A stretch of DNA of 64,000 nucleotides from Pseudomonas sp. S31 (GTDB lineage: Bacteria; Pseudomonadota; Gammaproteobacteria; Pseudomonadales; Pseudomonadaceae). The position numbers were made by a program, and so were the translations under genes. Positions 33,253 to 41,397 of the stretch are shown piece by piece. Position 1 is the first letter of the stretch. Each line of letters opens with the position of its first letter. The DNA lies in assembly GCF_016648105.1 (NCBI RefSeq), contig NZ_JACVVE010000025.1, positions 1 to 64,000 of the forward strand, written 5' to 3'. The notes under the pieces were generated by a model. The model did no database searches and was not told the origin of the DNA. It worked only from the letters and a program-made list of their open reading frames with translations.

Positions 33253-33924
33253 ATGAACTACCAATTCGACTTTCACTTCCTGAACGGCAGCCTTCCGGCG
33301 TTGCTCGAGGGGCTCAAGGTGACGCTGGAACTGGCCCTGGTCTCGAACCTGATCGGCCTGACCTGCGGCTTCCTGCTGTGCCTGATGACCCTCAGCCGCT
33401 GGTTCTTCATCCGCTGGCCGGCACAGCTTTTCATCGAGTTTTTCCGCTGCACGCCGGCGCTGCTGCAGATCGTCTGGTTCTTCTACTGCGTGCCGATGCT
33501 GTTCGATGTGTTCATCGACCCGATCGCCATGGGCTTCCTGGCACTGGGCCTGAACCTCACGGCCTTCAACGCCGAAGCCTATCGGGCCGGGGTTCAAGCC
33601 GTGCCCCGCGAGCATCTGGACGCCTCGATCGCGCTCGGCCTGAAGAACTGGCAACGGACGGTCTATGTGATCCTCCCGCAGTCGCTGCGCAGCGCCTTGC
33701 CCGTACTGATCACCAACGGGATCGGCACCCTGCAGCAGAGCGCGCTGGTGGCCATCGTGGCGGTCGCCGACCTGATGTACGTCGGCAAGAGCCTCGCCAC
33801 AGAGGCCTACCGCCCCCTCGAAACCTACACCCTGATCGCCTTGATCTACTTCGCCCTGTCGCTGCCGATCGCGCAGCTGGTGCAGTGGTTCGAGCGGCGC
33901 CAGGACCTGGCCGGCCAACGCTGA
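33253..33924 (+). CDS. amino-acid ABC transporter permease (first)
   Basis: A 223-residue inner-membrane protein of the HisM/HisQ type with about five membrane segments and the conserved cytoplasmic EAA loop 'YRAGVQAVPREHLDASIALGLKNWQRTVYVILPQSLR'. 'FIEFFRCTPALLQIVWFFY' is the standard family block. It pairs with the permease starting 10 bp downstream to form the heterodimeric channel. Confidence 0.9.
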   Translation: MNYQFDFHFLNGSLPALLEGLKVTLELALVSNLIGLTCGFLLCLMTLSRWFFIRWPAQLFIEFFRCTPALLQIVWFFYCVPMLFDVFIDPIAMGFLALGLNLTAFNAEAYRAGVQAVPREHLDASIALGLKNWQRTVYVILPQSLRSALPVLITNGIGTLQQSALVAIVAVADLMYVGKSLATEAYRPLETYTLIALIYFALSLPIAQLVQWFERRQDLAGQR

Positions 33925-33934
33925 GGAGCCCACC

Positions 33935-34600
33935 ATGCCACTCGATTTCTCGGTTGTTCTGGGCTATTGGCCAGTGTTGCTCAAAGGCCTCGCCCTGACC
34001 CTGGCCTTCACCGGCGTCTGCGCTCTGCTGGGTAGCCTTCTCGGCTTCGTGGTCAGCATGCTGCGCCAGGTGAAGTCCAAGCTGGTGCGCCTGCCTCTGA
34101 CCCTGTACGTGGAATTCTTCCGCGGCACGCCACTGCTGATCCAGTTGTTCTGGGTGTTCTTCTGCTTCCCGGTGGTATTCGGCCTGGACATTGCGCCCTA
34201 TGTGTCGGTGCTGATCGCCCTGACCCTGTACATGGGCGCCATCACCAGCGAGACCTTCCGCGGCGCACTCAAGTCGATCGCCAGCGAACAGCATGACGCC
34301 TGCACAGCGCTGGGCCTGACCTCGAAGGTCAAGGTGCTCTACGTGATCTTCCCACAGGCGTTGCTGCGTGCAGTGCCACCGTTGCTGTCGAACGTGGTCA
34401 GCCTGTTCAAGGAGAGCGCGCTGATCTCCTCGGTCGGTGTCGCGGACCTGATGTTCGTCGGCCAGAACATTTCCAACAGCACGGCGCGGCCCGTCGAGTT
34501 CCTCTCGGCAGTCGCGGTCATCTACTTCCTTGTCGCATTTCCGCTGACCCGTCTGGTCGGCGTGGTCGAAGGGCGCCTGCTGCGTCGCTTCGCCTACTGA
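33935..34600 (+). CDS. amino-acid ABC transporter permease (second)
   Basis: A 221-residue HisM/HisQ-type permease: 'LYVEFFRGTPLLIQLFWVFF', EAA loop 'TSETFRGALKSIASEQHDACTALGLTSKVKVLYVIFPQALLRAVPP'. It completes the transporter. The next gene (deaminase) starts 27 bp later with a GGAG site, so transport and catabolism are cotranscribed. Confidence 0.9.
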   Translation: MPLDFSVVLGYWPVLLKGLALTLAFTGVCALLGSLLGFVVSMLRQVKSKLVRLPLTLYVEFFRGTPLLIQLFWVFFCFPVVFGLDIAPYVSVLIALTLYMGAITSETFRGALKSIASEQHDACTALGLTSKVKVLYVIFPQALLRAVPPLLSNVVSLFKESALISSVGVADLMFVGQNISNSTARPVEFLSAVAVIYFLVAFPLTRLVGVVEGRLLRRFAY

Positions 34601-34627
34601 TTCATACCACCCCTAGGAGAGAACAAC

Positions 34628-35503
34628 ATGAAACTCAAAGGCATCCTGCCCGCCCTGGTCACCCCCTTCGACGCCGCCGGCAAAGTCGACCACGACACCC
34701 TGGCGTCAATCCTGGAACATCAGCTCAAGGCTGGTGTGAGCGGTTTCGTCCCACTGGGCTCGACCGGGGAGTACTACGCACTGGCCAACGACGAGCGCCG
34801 CCAGATCCTGGCCACCGTCAAGGAAGTGGTCGGTGACCGTGGCACCCTGATCGCCGGCGCCAACGGCTCGTGCACCCGCGAAGTGCTGGAGCAGATCAAG
34901 CAAACCGTCGATGCCGGCTACACCAACCTGCTGATCGCCCCGCCTTACTACGCGCTGCCGTCCCAGGAAGAGTTGCTGGCCCACTACAACACCATCCTTG
35001 AGACCTTCCCTGAAATCAACGTGGTGCTCTACAACTACCCAGTTCGCACCAACGTCGAAGTTGGCCTGGACGTGATCGCTGCACTGCATGAGCATCCACG
35101 CGTGATCGGCATCAAGGAAAGCAGCGGCAACCTGTTGCGCGCCATCGAAATCGGTGAAAAATACAAAGGCATCCAGCTGTCCTGCGGTTCCGACGACCAG
35201 GCCCTGGACTTCTACCTGTGGGGCGCCGACAGCTGGATCTGCGGCCCGGCCAACATCTTCCCGGAGAAGGTCGTGGCCTTCCACAAGGCCTTCACCAGCG
35301 GCGACATCCGTGGCGCCCAGCAGATCATGCGCAGCCTGTTCCCGGCCATGGCCAACCTGGAAAGCGGCAAGTTCGTGCAGAAGGTCAAGTACGGCGCCGA
35401 GCTGGCCGGCTTCAAGGTCGGCAATGCCCGCGCCCCGCTGCTGCCACTGACCGATGAAGAAAAAACCGAGTTCCGCAAGGCGTTCGAAGCAACCCAGCAG
35501 TAA
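34628..35503 (+). CDS. DapA-family lyase, probable 1-pyrroline-4-hydroxy-2-carboxylate deaminase
   Basis: A 291-residue TIM-barrel enzyme of the dihydrodipicolinate synthase family: 'ILPALVTPFDAAGKVD', the 'GSTGEYYALANDERRQIL' phosphate/carboxylate-binding loop, catalytic Tyr in 'VVLYNYPVRTNV', and the Schiff-base Lys in 'RVIGIKESSGN'. In hydroxyproline clusters the family member deaminates 1-pyrroline-4-hydroxy-2-carboxylate to 2-oxoglutarate semialdehyde. Its neighbours (FAD dehydrogenase, aldehyde dehydrogenase, proline-racemase homologue) match that pathway, so I assign the role by context; sequence alone says only DHDPS family. Confidence 0.82.
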   Translation: MKLKGILPALVTPFDAAGKVDHDTLASILEHQLKAGVSGFVPLGSTGEYYALANDERRQILATVKEVVGDRGTLIAGANGSCTREVLEQIKQTVDAGYTNLLIAPPYYALPSQEELLAHYNTILETFPEINVVLYNYPVRTNVEVGLDVIAALHEHPRVIGIKESSGNLLRAIEIGEKYKGIQLSCGSDDQALDFYLWGADSWICGPANIFPEKVVAFHKAFTSGDIRGAQQIMRSLFPAMANLESGKFVQKVKYGAELAGFKVGNARAPLLPLTDEEKTEFRKAFEATQQ

Positions 35504-35561
35504 TGCTACACGGGGCCGCCACGCGGCCCCCTCGCACCCTCTCTTGATACGAGATAGACCC

Positions 35562-36842
35562 ATGAACACCCCACAATCGTCATCGCAGAACGCCGTAGTC
35601 ATCGGCGGCGGTATCGTCGGTGTCTGCTGCGCGCTGTACCTGCAGCGCGAAGGCCACAAGGTCACGCTCATCGACCCCGCCGCACCGGGCGACAGTACCG
35701 CCAAGTGGAGTTGCGGTCAGATGGCGGTCAGTGAAGTCATTCCACTGTCCAAGCCGGGCATCCTGATGAAGATCCCGGGCTGGCTGCTGGACCAGAAAGG
35801 CCCCCTGGCACTGCGCCCGAGCGCGCTGCCGGGCATCCTGCCGTGGTTCCTGCGTTTTCTGGCCTGCGCACGTTCGTCGAAGATCCATGAGATCGCTGAG
35901 GACATGGCACGCCTGACCCAACACGTCTATACCGACTACGCCCCGCTGCTGGATGCCTGCCCGGACAAAACCTTGTTGGGCGACCGCCCTATCCTTGAAG
36001 TGTTCGACTCGCCAGCAGGCCTGGCCCACGAGCGCCCGCACCTGGAACTGCGCAAGCAGCTGGGCTTCAAGTCCGAAGAACTGGACGGCGCCGCCATCGG
36101 CGATCTGGAGCCGGCCCTGGCGGGCAAGTTCCAGCATGGCCTGATGTTCCCTGACTGGCGCGCCGTCAGCGACACCGAAGGGTTCATCGCCGCGCTTACT
36201 GCAAGCTTCGTCAGCCAGGGCGGCACTCGCGTGCGCCAGAGCGCCGTGAGGATCGACGAGAACCATGACCGCGCCAGCGGTGTGACCCTGGCCGATGGCA
36301 CACGCCTCCCCGCTGATCACGTGGTCGTCGCCGCCGGTACCGGTGCTCGCCCCTTCTTCGACAGTCTCGGGGTGAACATCCCATTGGCCGGCATCGCCGG
36401 TTACCAGGCAGTGCTGCCCCAGCCTGAGGTGGAAATCCGCCACTCGGTAATCTACGCCGACGGCGGTTTCTGCTTCGCCCCAATGACCCGTGGCCTGCAG
36501 ATTGGCGGCACCATCGAGTTCGCCGCCCCTGGCGCCGAGCCGAACTTCAAGCGCGCCGAAATCATCATGGAAAAGGCCCGCCGTGTACTGCCGCAACTCA
36601 ACACCCAGGGGATGGAGTTCGGTGTCGGCTACCGACCATTCCTGCCCGATACCAAGCCGGTGATCGACCGCTCCCCTCGCCTGAACAACGTGATCATGGC
36701 CTTCGGCCACGGTCAGCTCGGCCTGACCTTGGGCGCCACTACTGGCCGCCTGGTCGCGGACCTGGTCGCCCACCGTACGCCTGCACAAAACCTGACTGCA
36801 TTCAGCGCCCGACGCTTCGCCCTTATTGGAGGTACAGCATGA
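35562..36842 (+). CDS. FAD-dependent D-amino-acid (D-hydroxyproline-type) dehydrogenase
   Basis: A 426-residue DadA-like flavoprotein from the ATG at 35562 (upstream in-frame codons lie in the previous gene). It has the dinucleotide fold 'NAVVIGGGIVGVCCALYLQREGHKVTLIDP' at residues 10-40, 'STAKWSCGQM' (the DadA 'S.aN.G' flavin-contact region), 'VVAAGTGARPF' and the C-terminal 'FGHGQLGLTLGATTGRLVADL'. In the hydroxyproline pathway such enzymes oxidise cis-4-hydroxy-D-proline to the pyrroline. It is single-subunit and overlaps the aldehyde dehydrogenase gene by 4 bp (ATGA). Substrate is inferred from context. Confidence 0.85.
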   Translation: MNTPQSSSQNAVVIGGGIVGVCCALYLQREGHKVTLIDPAAPGDSTAKWSCGQMAVSEVIPLSKPGILMKIPGWLLDQKGPLALRPSALPGILPWFLRFLACARSSKIHEIAEDMARLTQHVYTDYAPLLDACPDKTLLGDRPILEVFDSPAGLAHERPHLELRKQLGFKSEELDGAAIGDLEPALAGKFQHGLMFPDWRAVSDTEGFIAALTASFVSQGGTRVRQSAVRIDENHDRASGVTLADGTRLPADHVVVAAGTGARPFFDSLGVNIPLAGIAGYQAVLPQPEVEIRHSVIYADGGFCFAPMTRGLQIGGTIEFAAPGAEPNFKRAEIIMEKARRVLPQLNTQGMEFGVGYRPFLPDTKPVIDRSPRLNNVIMAFGHGQLGLTLGATTGRLVADLVAHRTPAQNLTAFSARRFALIGGTA

Positions 36843-38320
36843 ACCGTTACGACCAGTTCTACATCAATGGCCAATGGGTCAGCCCGATCAATGGCGGCAG
36901 CTTCGAATCTTTCGACCCAAGCGATGAAAGCTTGATCACCACCGTGGCATCCGGCTGCGCCGAAGATATTGATGTTGCCGTGAAAGCGGCCCGGGCTGCA
37001 TTCGACGAGGGGCCATGGCCGCGCCTGAGCGGTGCCGAACGTGGCGCCTACCTGCGCAAGATTGCCGACGGTATCCGTGCCCGCCAGGAAGAACTGGCCG
37101 AGCTGGAAGTACGCGACAACGGCAAACCATTCCCGGAAGCCATGTGGGACATCGGTGATACCGCCGGCTGCTTCGAATACTACGCCTACCTGGCCGAGGA
37201 ACTGGACCGCAATCGCGAGAAGGATGTGACCCTGTCCGACGACCGTTTCAACTCCATCGCCCGCAAGGAGCCGATTGGCGTTGCCGGTGCCATCGTACCG
37301 TGGAACTTCCCGATGCTGATGGCTTCGTGGAAGATCGCCCCGGCGCTGGCGGCAGGTTGCAGCATCATTCTCAAGCCCGCCGAGCAAACCTCGCTGACCG
37401 CGCTGGAGCTGGCACGCATCGCCGACGAAGCCGGCCTGCCTGCCGGTGTGCTGAACATCGTCACCGGCCCAGGCTCCAAGGTCGGCGCTGCATTGACCGC
37501 CCATCCAGGCGTCGACAAGCTGGCCTTCACCGGCAGCGTCCCGGTCGGTAGCCGCATCATGCAAGCCGCCGCCCAGGACATCAAGAACGTGACCCTGGAG
37601 CTGGGCGGCAAGTCGCCGTTCGTGATCTTCGCCGACAGTGATATCGAAAAGGCTGTCGAGTGGATCATGTTCGGTATCTTCTGGAACAAGGGCGAAGTGT
37701 GCTCGGCCACCTCGCGCGTGCTGGTCGAGCGCTCGGCTTATGAGCCGTTGCTCGCCCGCCTGGCCGAAGAAACCCGTAAGATCAAGATCGGCAACGGCAT
37801 GCAAGAGGGCGTGCTGCTGGGCCCACTGGTCAACCAGAGCCAATACGACGGTACCCTGCGCGCCATCGCCAGCGGCCTGGAAGCAGGGGCCCGCCTGGTC
37901 TGCGGCGGCGAACGCCCTGCACACCTGGACAAAGGCTTCTATCTGCAACCGACCGTATTCGCCGACGTACCGGAAGACAGCTGGATCTGGAACGAGGAAA
38001 TCTTCGGTCCGGTGGTGTGCATCCGCCCCTTCGACACCGAGGAAGAAGCGATCAAGTCGGCCAACAACTCGCGCTTTGGCCTGGGCGCCGCCGTGATGTC
38101 CCAAGACCTGGAGCGCTGCGAGCGTGTTGCCCGCAAGTTCCGCGCAGGTATCGTCTGGATCAACTGCTCGCAGCCGACCTTCACCGAAGCGCCGTGGGGC
38201 GGCTACAAGACCAGTGGTATTGGCCGCGAGCTGGGCGAATGGGGCCTGAACAACTACCTGGAAACCAAACAGATCACCCGCTACGACAGCGAACAGCCTT
38301 GGGGCTGGTACATCAAGTGA
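36839..38320 (+). CDS. NAD(P)-dependent aldehyde dehydrogenase, probable semialdehyde dehydrogenase of the hydroxyproline route
   Basis: A 493-residue ALDH: 'EPIGVAGAIVPWNFPMLMASWKIAPALAAGCSIILKPAEQTSLTALELA', cofactor loop 'LAFTGSVPVGSRIM', general base Glu in 'VTLELGGKSPFVIF', nucleophile in 'NKGEVCSATSRVLVERS', and 'EEIFGPVVCIRPF'. Overall it looks like the betaine-aldehyde-dehydrogenase branch rather than the known 2-oxoglutarate-semialdehyde dehydrogenases, yet its position between the D-hydroxyproline-type dehydrogenase and the racemase homologue argues for oxidation of the pathway semialdehyde to 2-oxoglutarate. The ATG overlaps the preceding stop. Confidence 0.82.
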   Translation: MNRYDQFYINGQWVSPINGGSFESFDPSDESLITTVASGCAEDIDVAVKAARAAFDEGPWPRLSGAERGAYLRKIADGIRARQEELAELEVRDNGKPFPEAMWDIGDTAGCFEYYAYLAEELDRNREKDVTLSDDRFNSIARKEPIGVAGAIVPWNFPMLMASWKIAPALAAGCSIILKPAEQTSLTALELARIADEAGLPAGVLNIVTGPGSKVGAALTAHPGVDKLAFTGSVPVGSRIMQAAAQDIKNVTLELGGKSPFVIFADSDIEKAVEWIMFGIFWNKGEVCSATSRVLVERSAYEPLLARLAEETRKIKIGNGMQEGVLLGPLVNQSQYDGTLRAIASGLEAGARLVCGGERPAHLDKGFYLQPTVFADVPEDSWIWNEEIFGPVVCIRPFDTEEEAIKSANNSRFGLGAAVMSQDLERCERVARKFRAGIVWINCSQPTFTEAPWGGYKTSGIGRELGEWGLNNYLETKQITRYDSEQPWGWYIK

Positions 38321-38330
38321 GGTATTAGCC

Positions 38331-39359
38331 ATGCGTTGGAAACAGACGCTTCAGCTGGCTGAAGTGCACTGCGAAGGCGAAATCGGCAAGGTCATCACCG
38401 GGGGCGTCATCGGCGTCCCGGGTGCCACCATGCTCGACAAGATGAACTACATCAACGAAGTCGACGACAGCCTGCGTCGCCTGGTCACCCTGGAGCCACG
38501 CGGTTGCCTGCAGATGTCGGTGAACCTGCTGCTGCCGCCTACCCGCCCGGAAGCGCATGCTGGCTTTATCGTGTTGCAGGCCGACAAGGCCCATCCGATG
38601 TCCGGCAGCAACTGCATCTGCGTGGTGACCGCGCTGCTGGAGCTCGGCATGGTGCCGATGCAGGAGCCGGAAACCACGGTGGTGCTGGACACCCCGGCGG
38701 GCCTGGTCACTGCCCGCGCCCAGTGCGCGGACGGTCGCTGCCTGAGCGTGTCGCTGGACATGGTGCCGGCCTTCGTCGAGCACCTGGACCTTGCCATCGA
38801 AACCGAAGCCTTCGGCACGATCAACATCGATGTAGCCTTTGGCGGTGTCTATTACGCCTTGATCGACGTGGCACAGACCGGCCTTTCGATCGCTCCGGAA
38901 AATGCCCGCGCCCTGGCCGACGCCGGGGTGGCATTGAAGGATGTGATAAATCGGCAGCTGGACATCCAGCACCCGTTGCTCCCTTCGGTGAACGAAGTGG
39001 CCTATGTGATGTTCCGCAACCGCCTGGACGATCGCACCTACCAGACCTGCACCACCCTGCCACCGGGGCGGGTCGATCGATCGCCCTGCGGTACCGGCAG
39101 CTCAGCCAACCTGGCCACCCTGGCGGCGCGAGGGCTGGTACACGAAGGCGATCACCTGGTGTCGCGCTCGACCATCGGCGGGCAGTTCCAGGTAGCCTTG
39201 CTGGGCCACACCGACGTTGCTGGCAAGCCGGCGGTACTGCCGCGAGTAACCGGACGCGCATGGCTGTACGGGCTGCAGCAGTTGGGCGTGGACCCGGACG
39301 ATCCACTCTCGGCTGGCTTCATGCTCAGCGATACCTGGGGCGTCGGTCTGAGTCAGTGA
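38331..39359 (+). CDS. proline racemase / hydroxyproline epimerase family enzyme with Ser-Cys active-site pair
   Basis: A 342-residue proline-racemase-family protein. In proline racemases and 4-hydroxyproline epimerases the two acid/base residues are Cys, the first in 'MCGHG'. Here that position is 'HPMSGSNCIC', with Ser replacing Cys; the second Cys is intact in 'RSPCGTGSSANLATLAARG'. Members with this Ser/Cys pair are a distinct branch, for which hydroxyproline epimerase or dehydratase activities are reported in the family. With a DapA-type deaminase, a D-amino-acid dehydrogenase and an aldehyde dehydrogenase upstream, C2-epimerisation of a hydroxy-L-proline is the most economical role. Last gene of the operon, 10 bp after the aldehyde dehydrogenase. 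Confidence 0.85.
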   Translation: MRWKQTLQLAEVHCEGEIGKVITGGVIGVPGATMLDKMNYINEVDDSLRRLVTLEPRGCLQMSVNLLLPPTRPEAHAGFIVLQADKAHPMSGSNCICVVTALLELGMVPMQEPETTVVLDTPAGLVTARAQCADGRCLSVSLDMVPAFVEHLDLAIETEAFGTINIDVAFGGVYYALIDVAQTGLSIAPENARALADAGVALKDVINRQLDIQHPLLPSVNEVAYVMFRNRLDDRTYQTCTTLPPGRVDRSPCGTGSSANLATLAARGLVHEGDHLVSRSTIGGQFQVALLGHTDVAGKPAVLPRVTGRAWLYGLQQLGVDPDDPLSAGFMLSDTWGVGLSQ

Positions 39360-39549
39360 CGTCGCCACCCTGTGCTCGGCCTGCGCCGGGCATAGCGCCC
39401 CCATGGGAACATTGGGGCAGTGAATCCTGGGTTTCATTCCAGCGGTTTTCGCCGCCAGGCGCTTGCACGATGTCCGTTTGACCTTGCCCCCCCTCCTCCG
39501 CCATGCTGGAGCGAAACCTGATCAGCAGAGACTGATCATCAATCAGGCC

Positions 39550-39570
39550 TGGCCTGTATGATACGGGCCA
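39550..39570. promoter_or_regulatory. palindromic operator of the GntR/FCD type, just upstream of the gntR gene
   Basis: GGCC-t-GTAT-g-ATAC-g-GGCC, centred at 39560, is a near-perfect palindrome flanked by T and A. GTAT-N-ATAC is a typical half-site pair for FCD-subfamily GntR regulators. It ends 16 bp before the GntR start, which suggests autorepression. A second repeat, TGATCA...TGATCA, lies just upstream around 39520-39540. Confidence 0.6.
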
Positions 39571-39586
39571 GACCAACCGAGACCTG

Positions 39587-40294
39587 ATGATGGCAAAAGA
39601 TACTGACACCGAAAGCGGCCCTCGTCGGCACAGCGGACGCTACATCTACGAGGAACTGCGCAAGCAGATCCTCACCCTCAAGCTCAAGCCTGGGGTGCAA
39701 CTCGATGAGGTCTCCCTGGCGGCACAATTCGGGCTCTCGCGCTCACCCGTGCGCGATGCCTTGGCACGGCTGATCACCGAAGGCCTGGTGGTGATACTGC
39801 CGAACCGTACGACACTGGTAACCCCCTTCGAGATCGAGGAATTCCCCAACTACGTTTCAGCCTTGGATCTGATCCAGCGCGCGGTCACACGCCTGGCGGC
39901 CACCCAGCACAGAGCCGAAGACCTGCAGGCCATCCGGGACGCCGATGCGGCCTACCTGAACGCCGTGACCACGGGTGATTTCCAGGCGATGTCCGAACTC
40001 AACAAAGCGTTCCACATGGCCATTGCCCATGCCGGGCGCAACCCTTACTTCATCAATTACTATGAGCGGCTGCTCGGCGAAGGCCAAAGGTTGCTGCACC
40101 TGCATTTCGATCACGTCGTCAGTTCGGCCAGCGCGCATCGGTTGGGGCGTGACCATGATGAAATCATCCAGGCCATTGCCTCGCGTGACGCCGATGCCGC
40201 GGAAGCCGCCGCTCACGAACACACCATGCTGTTCCAGCGCCGCTTCCTGGACTACATGCAGCAAAACCTGACTGCGCGCATGTCGGTCGGCTGA
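39587..40294 (+). CDS. GntR-family regulator, FCD subfamily, probable hydroxyproline-operon regulator
   Basis: A 235-residue regulator. N-terminal winged helix: 'SGRYIYEELRKQILTLKLKPGVQLDEVSLAAQFGLSRSPVRDALARLITEGLVVILPNRTTLV', recognition helix around 'SRSPVRDALARL'. The C-terminal all-helical FCD domain has metal-ligand-type residues in 'ELNKAFHMAIAHAGRN', 'DHDEIIQAI' and 'AAAHEHTMLFQRR'. ATG at 39587 is followed at once by a second ATG at 39590, either of which could start translation. The gene follows the hydroxyproline operon by 227 bp and carries its own operator-like palindrome. Confidence 0.88.
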   Translation: MMAKDTDTESGPRRHSGRYIYEELRKQILTLKLKPGVQLDEVSLAAQFGLSRSPVRDALARLITEGLVVILPNRTTLVTPFEIEEFPNYVSALDLIQRAVTRLAATQHRAEDLQAIRDADAAYLNAVTTGDFQAMSELNKAFHMAIAHAGRNPYFINYYERLLGEGQRLLHLHFDHVVSSASAHRLGRDHDEIIQAIASRDADAAEAAAHEHTMLFQRRFLDYMQQNLTARMSVG

Positions 40295-40307
40295 CACATC
40301 CGCAGAA

Positions 40308-40345
40308 GATGCGGCCCTCCATCTCTTGGTCTGGGCCGCAGCATC
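40308..40345 (+). other. stem-loop after the GntR gene
   Basis: GATGCGGCCC (40308-40317) pairs with GGGCCGCA (40333-40340) and, after a bulged G, with the following CATC. It lies 14 bp after the GntR stop but lacks a U-run, so it is a weak terminator or 3' stabiliser. The rest of the 273-bp gap to the SDR gene contains GTAT-TGC-ATAC (40483-40493), a possible second regulator site, and no gene. Confidence 0.45.
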
Positions 40346-40567
40346 GATCGCATGATGCAACCGTAATGCATCTTCTTCCTTAGCCTTTCCATATGTTGGC
40401 GTGGCGGTTTGCGCACGCCTTGAAGAACACCCTCTCGGTGCCGCTTGCCCCACCTCTGCTCCATCGATGAGCCGCGCGCATAGTATTGCATACATATCTG
40501 CACACATGATATTCATGAGTGTCATCGCGCCATCTCTTTCACAACAACACGCGGGGTTCGTCATCCA

Positions 40568-41323
40568 ATGAACAGGTTTGCCAACAAGGTCGTCCTCGTC
40601 ACCGGCGCCGCCGGCGGTATCGGTTCTGCAATCGCAGCACGCTTCGCCCACGAAGGGGCCAGGGTGATCGTCAGCGACGTCAATCTGCAAGCAGCCCAGA
40701 CGGTGGCCCAGGGCCTGCGCTCCGAGGGGCATGAGGCGCTGGCCATTGCGGCTGATATCGCTAATGGCGAGGCCTGTCGCGGATTGGTCGAGGAGGTGAT
40801 GGCGCAGTTCGGCCAGATCGATGTGCTGATCAACAATGCCGGCATCAACCGCCGGGGGAACTTGCTTGCGCTGAGTGAAGATGACTGGCACAGCAGTTTC
40901 GCGGTCAACGTCGACTCGATGTTCCACCTGTGCCGGGCAGTGTTGCCTGTGATGATCGAGGCAGGTGCCGGGGCTATCGTCAATACTGCCTCGCAATGGG
41001 GGCTGCACCCTGCGCCCGGCCACATCGCCTACAACGTCACCAAGGCCGCAGTGGCCTCATTCACCCAGAACCTGGCACGCGATTATGCGCCTCACAACAT
41101 TCGGGTTAATGCCGTTTGCCCCGGAGAGATTCATACACCGATGCTCGAGGCCGGCGTGCTTCGCTCTGGGCGTACCATCGCGGATCTTGACCGGATGGTG
41201 CCGCTGGGAAGGATCGGCAAACCCGAAGAGGTAGCGGCGTTGGTCGCTTTCCTGGCGTCCGCCGAGGCGGCGTTCATGTGCGGGTCGCTCGTGGAGATCA
41301 CCGGTGCCCAGGCAGTGGCCTGA
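40568..41323 (+). CDS. short-chain dehydrogenase/reductase
   Basis: A 251-residue classical SDR: cofactor motif 'VVLVTGAAGGIGSAIAARF' at residues 8-26, Asp in 'VIVSDVNL' (suggesting NAD preference), 'LINNAG', catalytic Ser in 'VNTASQWG', 'YNVTKAAVASFTQNLAR' with Tyr and Lys of the active site, and 'VCPGEIHTPMLEAGV'. It could act on a sugar acid, polyol or 3-oxoacyl compound. It stands alone between the GntR gene and the convergent PQQ-dehydrogenase gene. Confidence 0.87.
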   Translation: MNRFANKVVLVTGAAGGIGSAIAARFAHEGARVIVSDVNLQAAQTVAQGLRSEGHEALAIAADIANGEACRGLVEEVMAQFGQIDVLINNAGINRRGNLLALSEDDWHSSFAVNVDSMFHLCRAVLPVMIEAGAGAIVNTASQWGLHPAPGHIAYNVTKAAVASFTQNLARDYAPHNIRVNAVCPGEIHTPMLEAGVLRSGRTIADLDRMVPLGRIGKPEEVAALVAFLASAEAAFMCGSLVEITGAQAVA

Positions 41324-41335
41324 GCAGGCTTCAAC

Positions 41336-41372
41336 AAAAAGGCCCAGGTCGGTGGCATACCGAACCTGGGCC
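41336..41372 (-). terminator. terminator between the SDR and PQQ-dehydrogenase genes
   Basis: GGCCCAGGT..CGGT (41341-41353) pairs with ACCGAACCTGGGCC (41359-41372) with a single bulge. Five A directly before the stem give a U-run for the leftward transcript, so it terminates the PQQ-dehydrogenase gene. Confidence 0.78.
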
Positions 41373-41397
41373 GCTTCCTCAGCGAGGTCGAGATAGT

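Noticed and set aside
35454..35561. Extended start for the FAD dehydrogenase
   Set aside because: The first codons lie inside the deaminase gene; the flavin-binding motif follows the ATG at 35562 at the usual distance.
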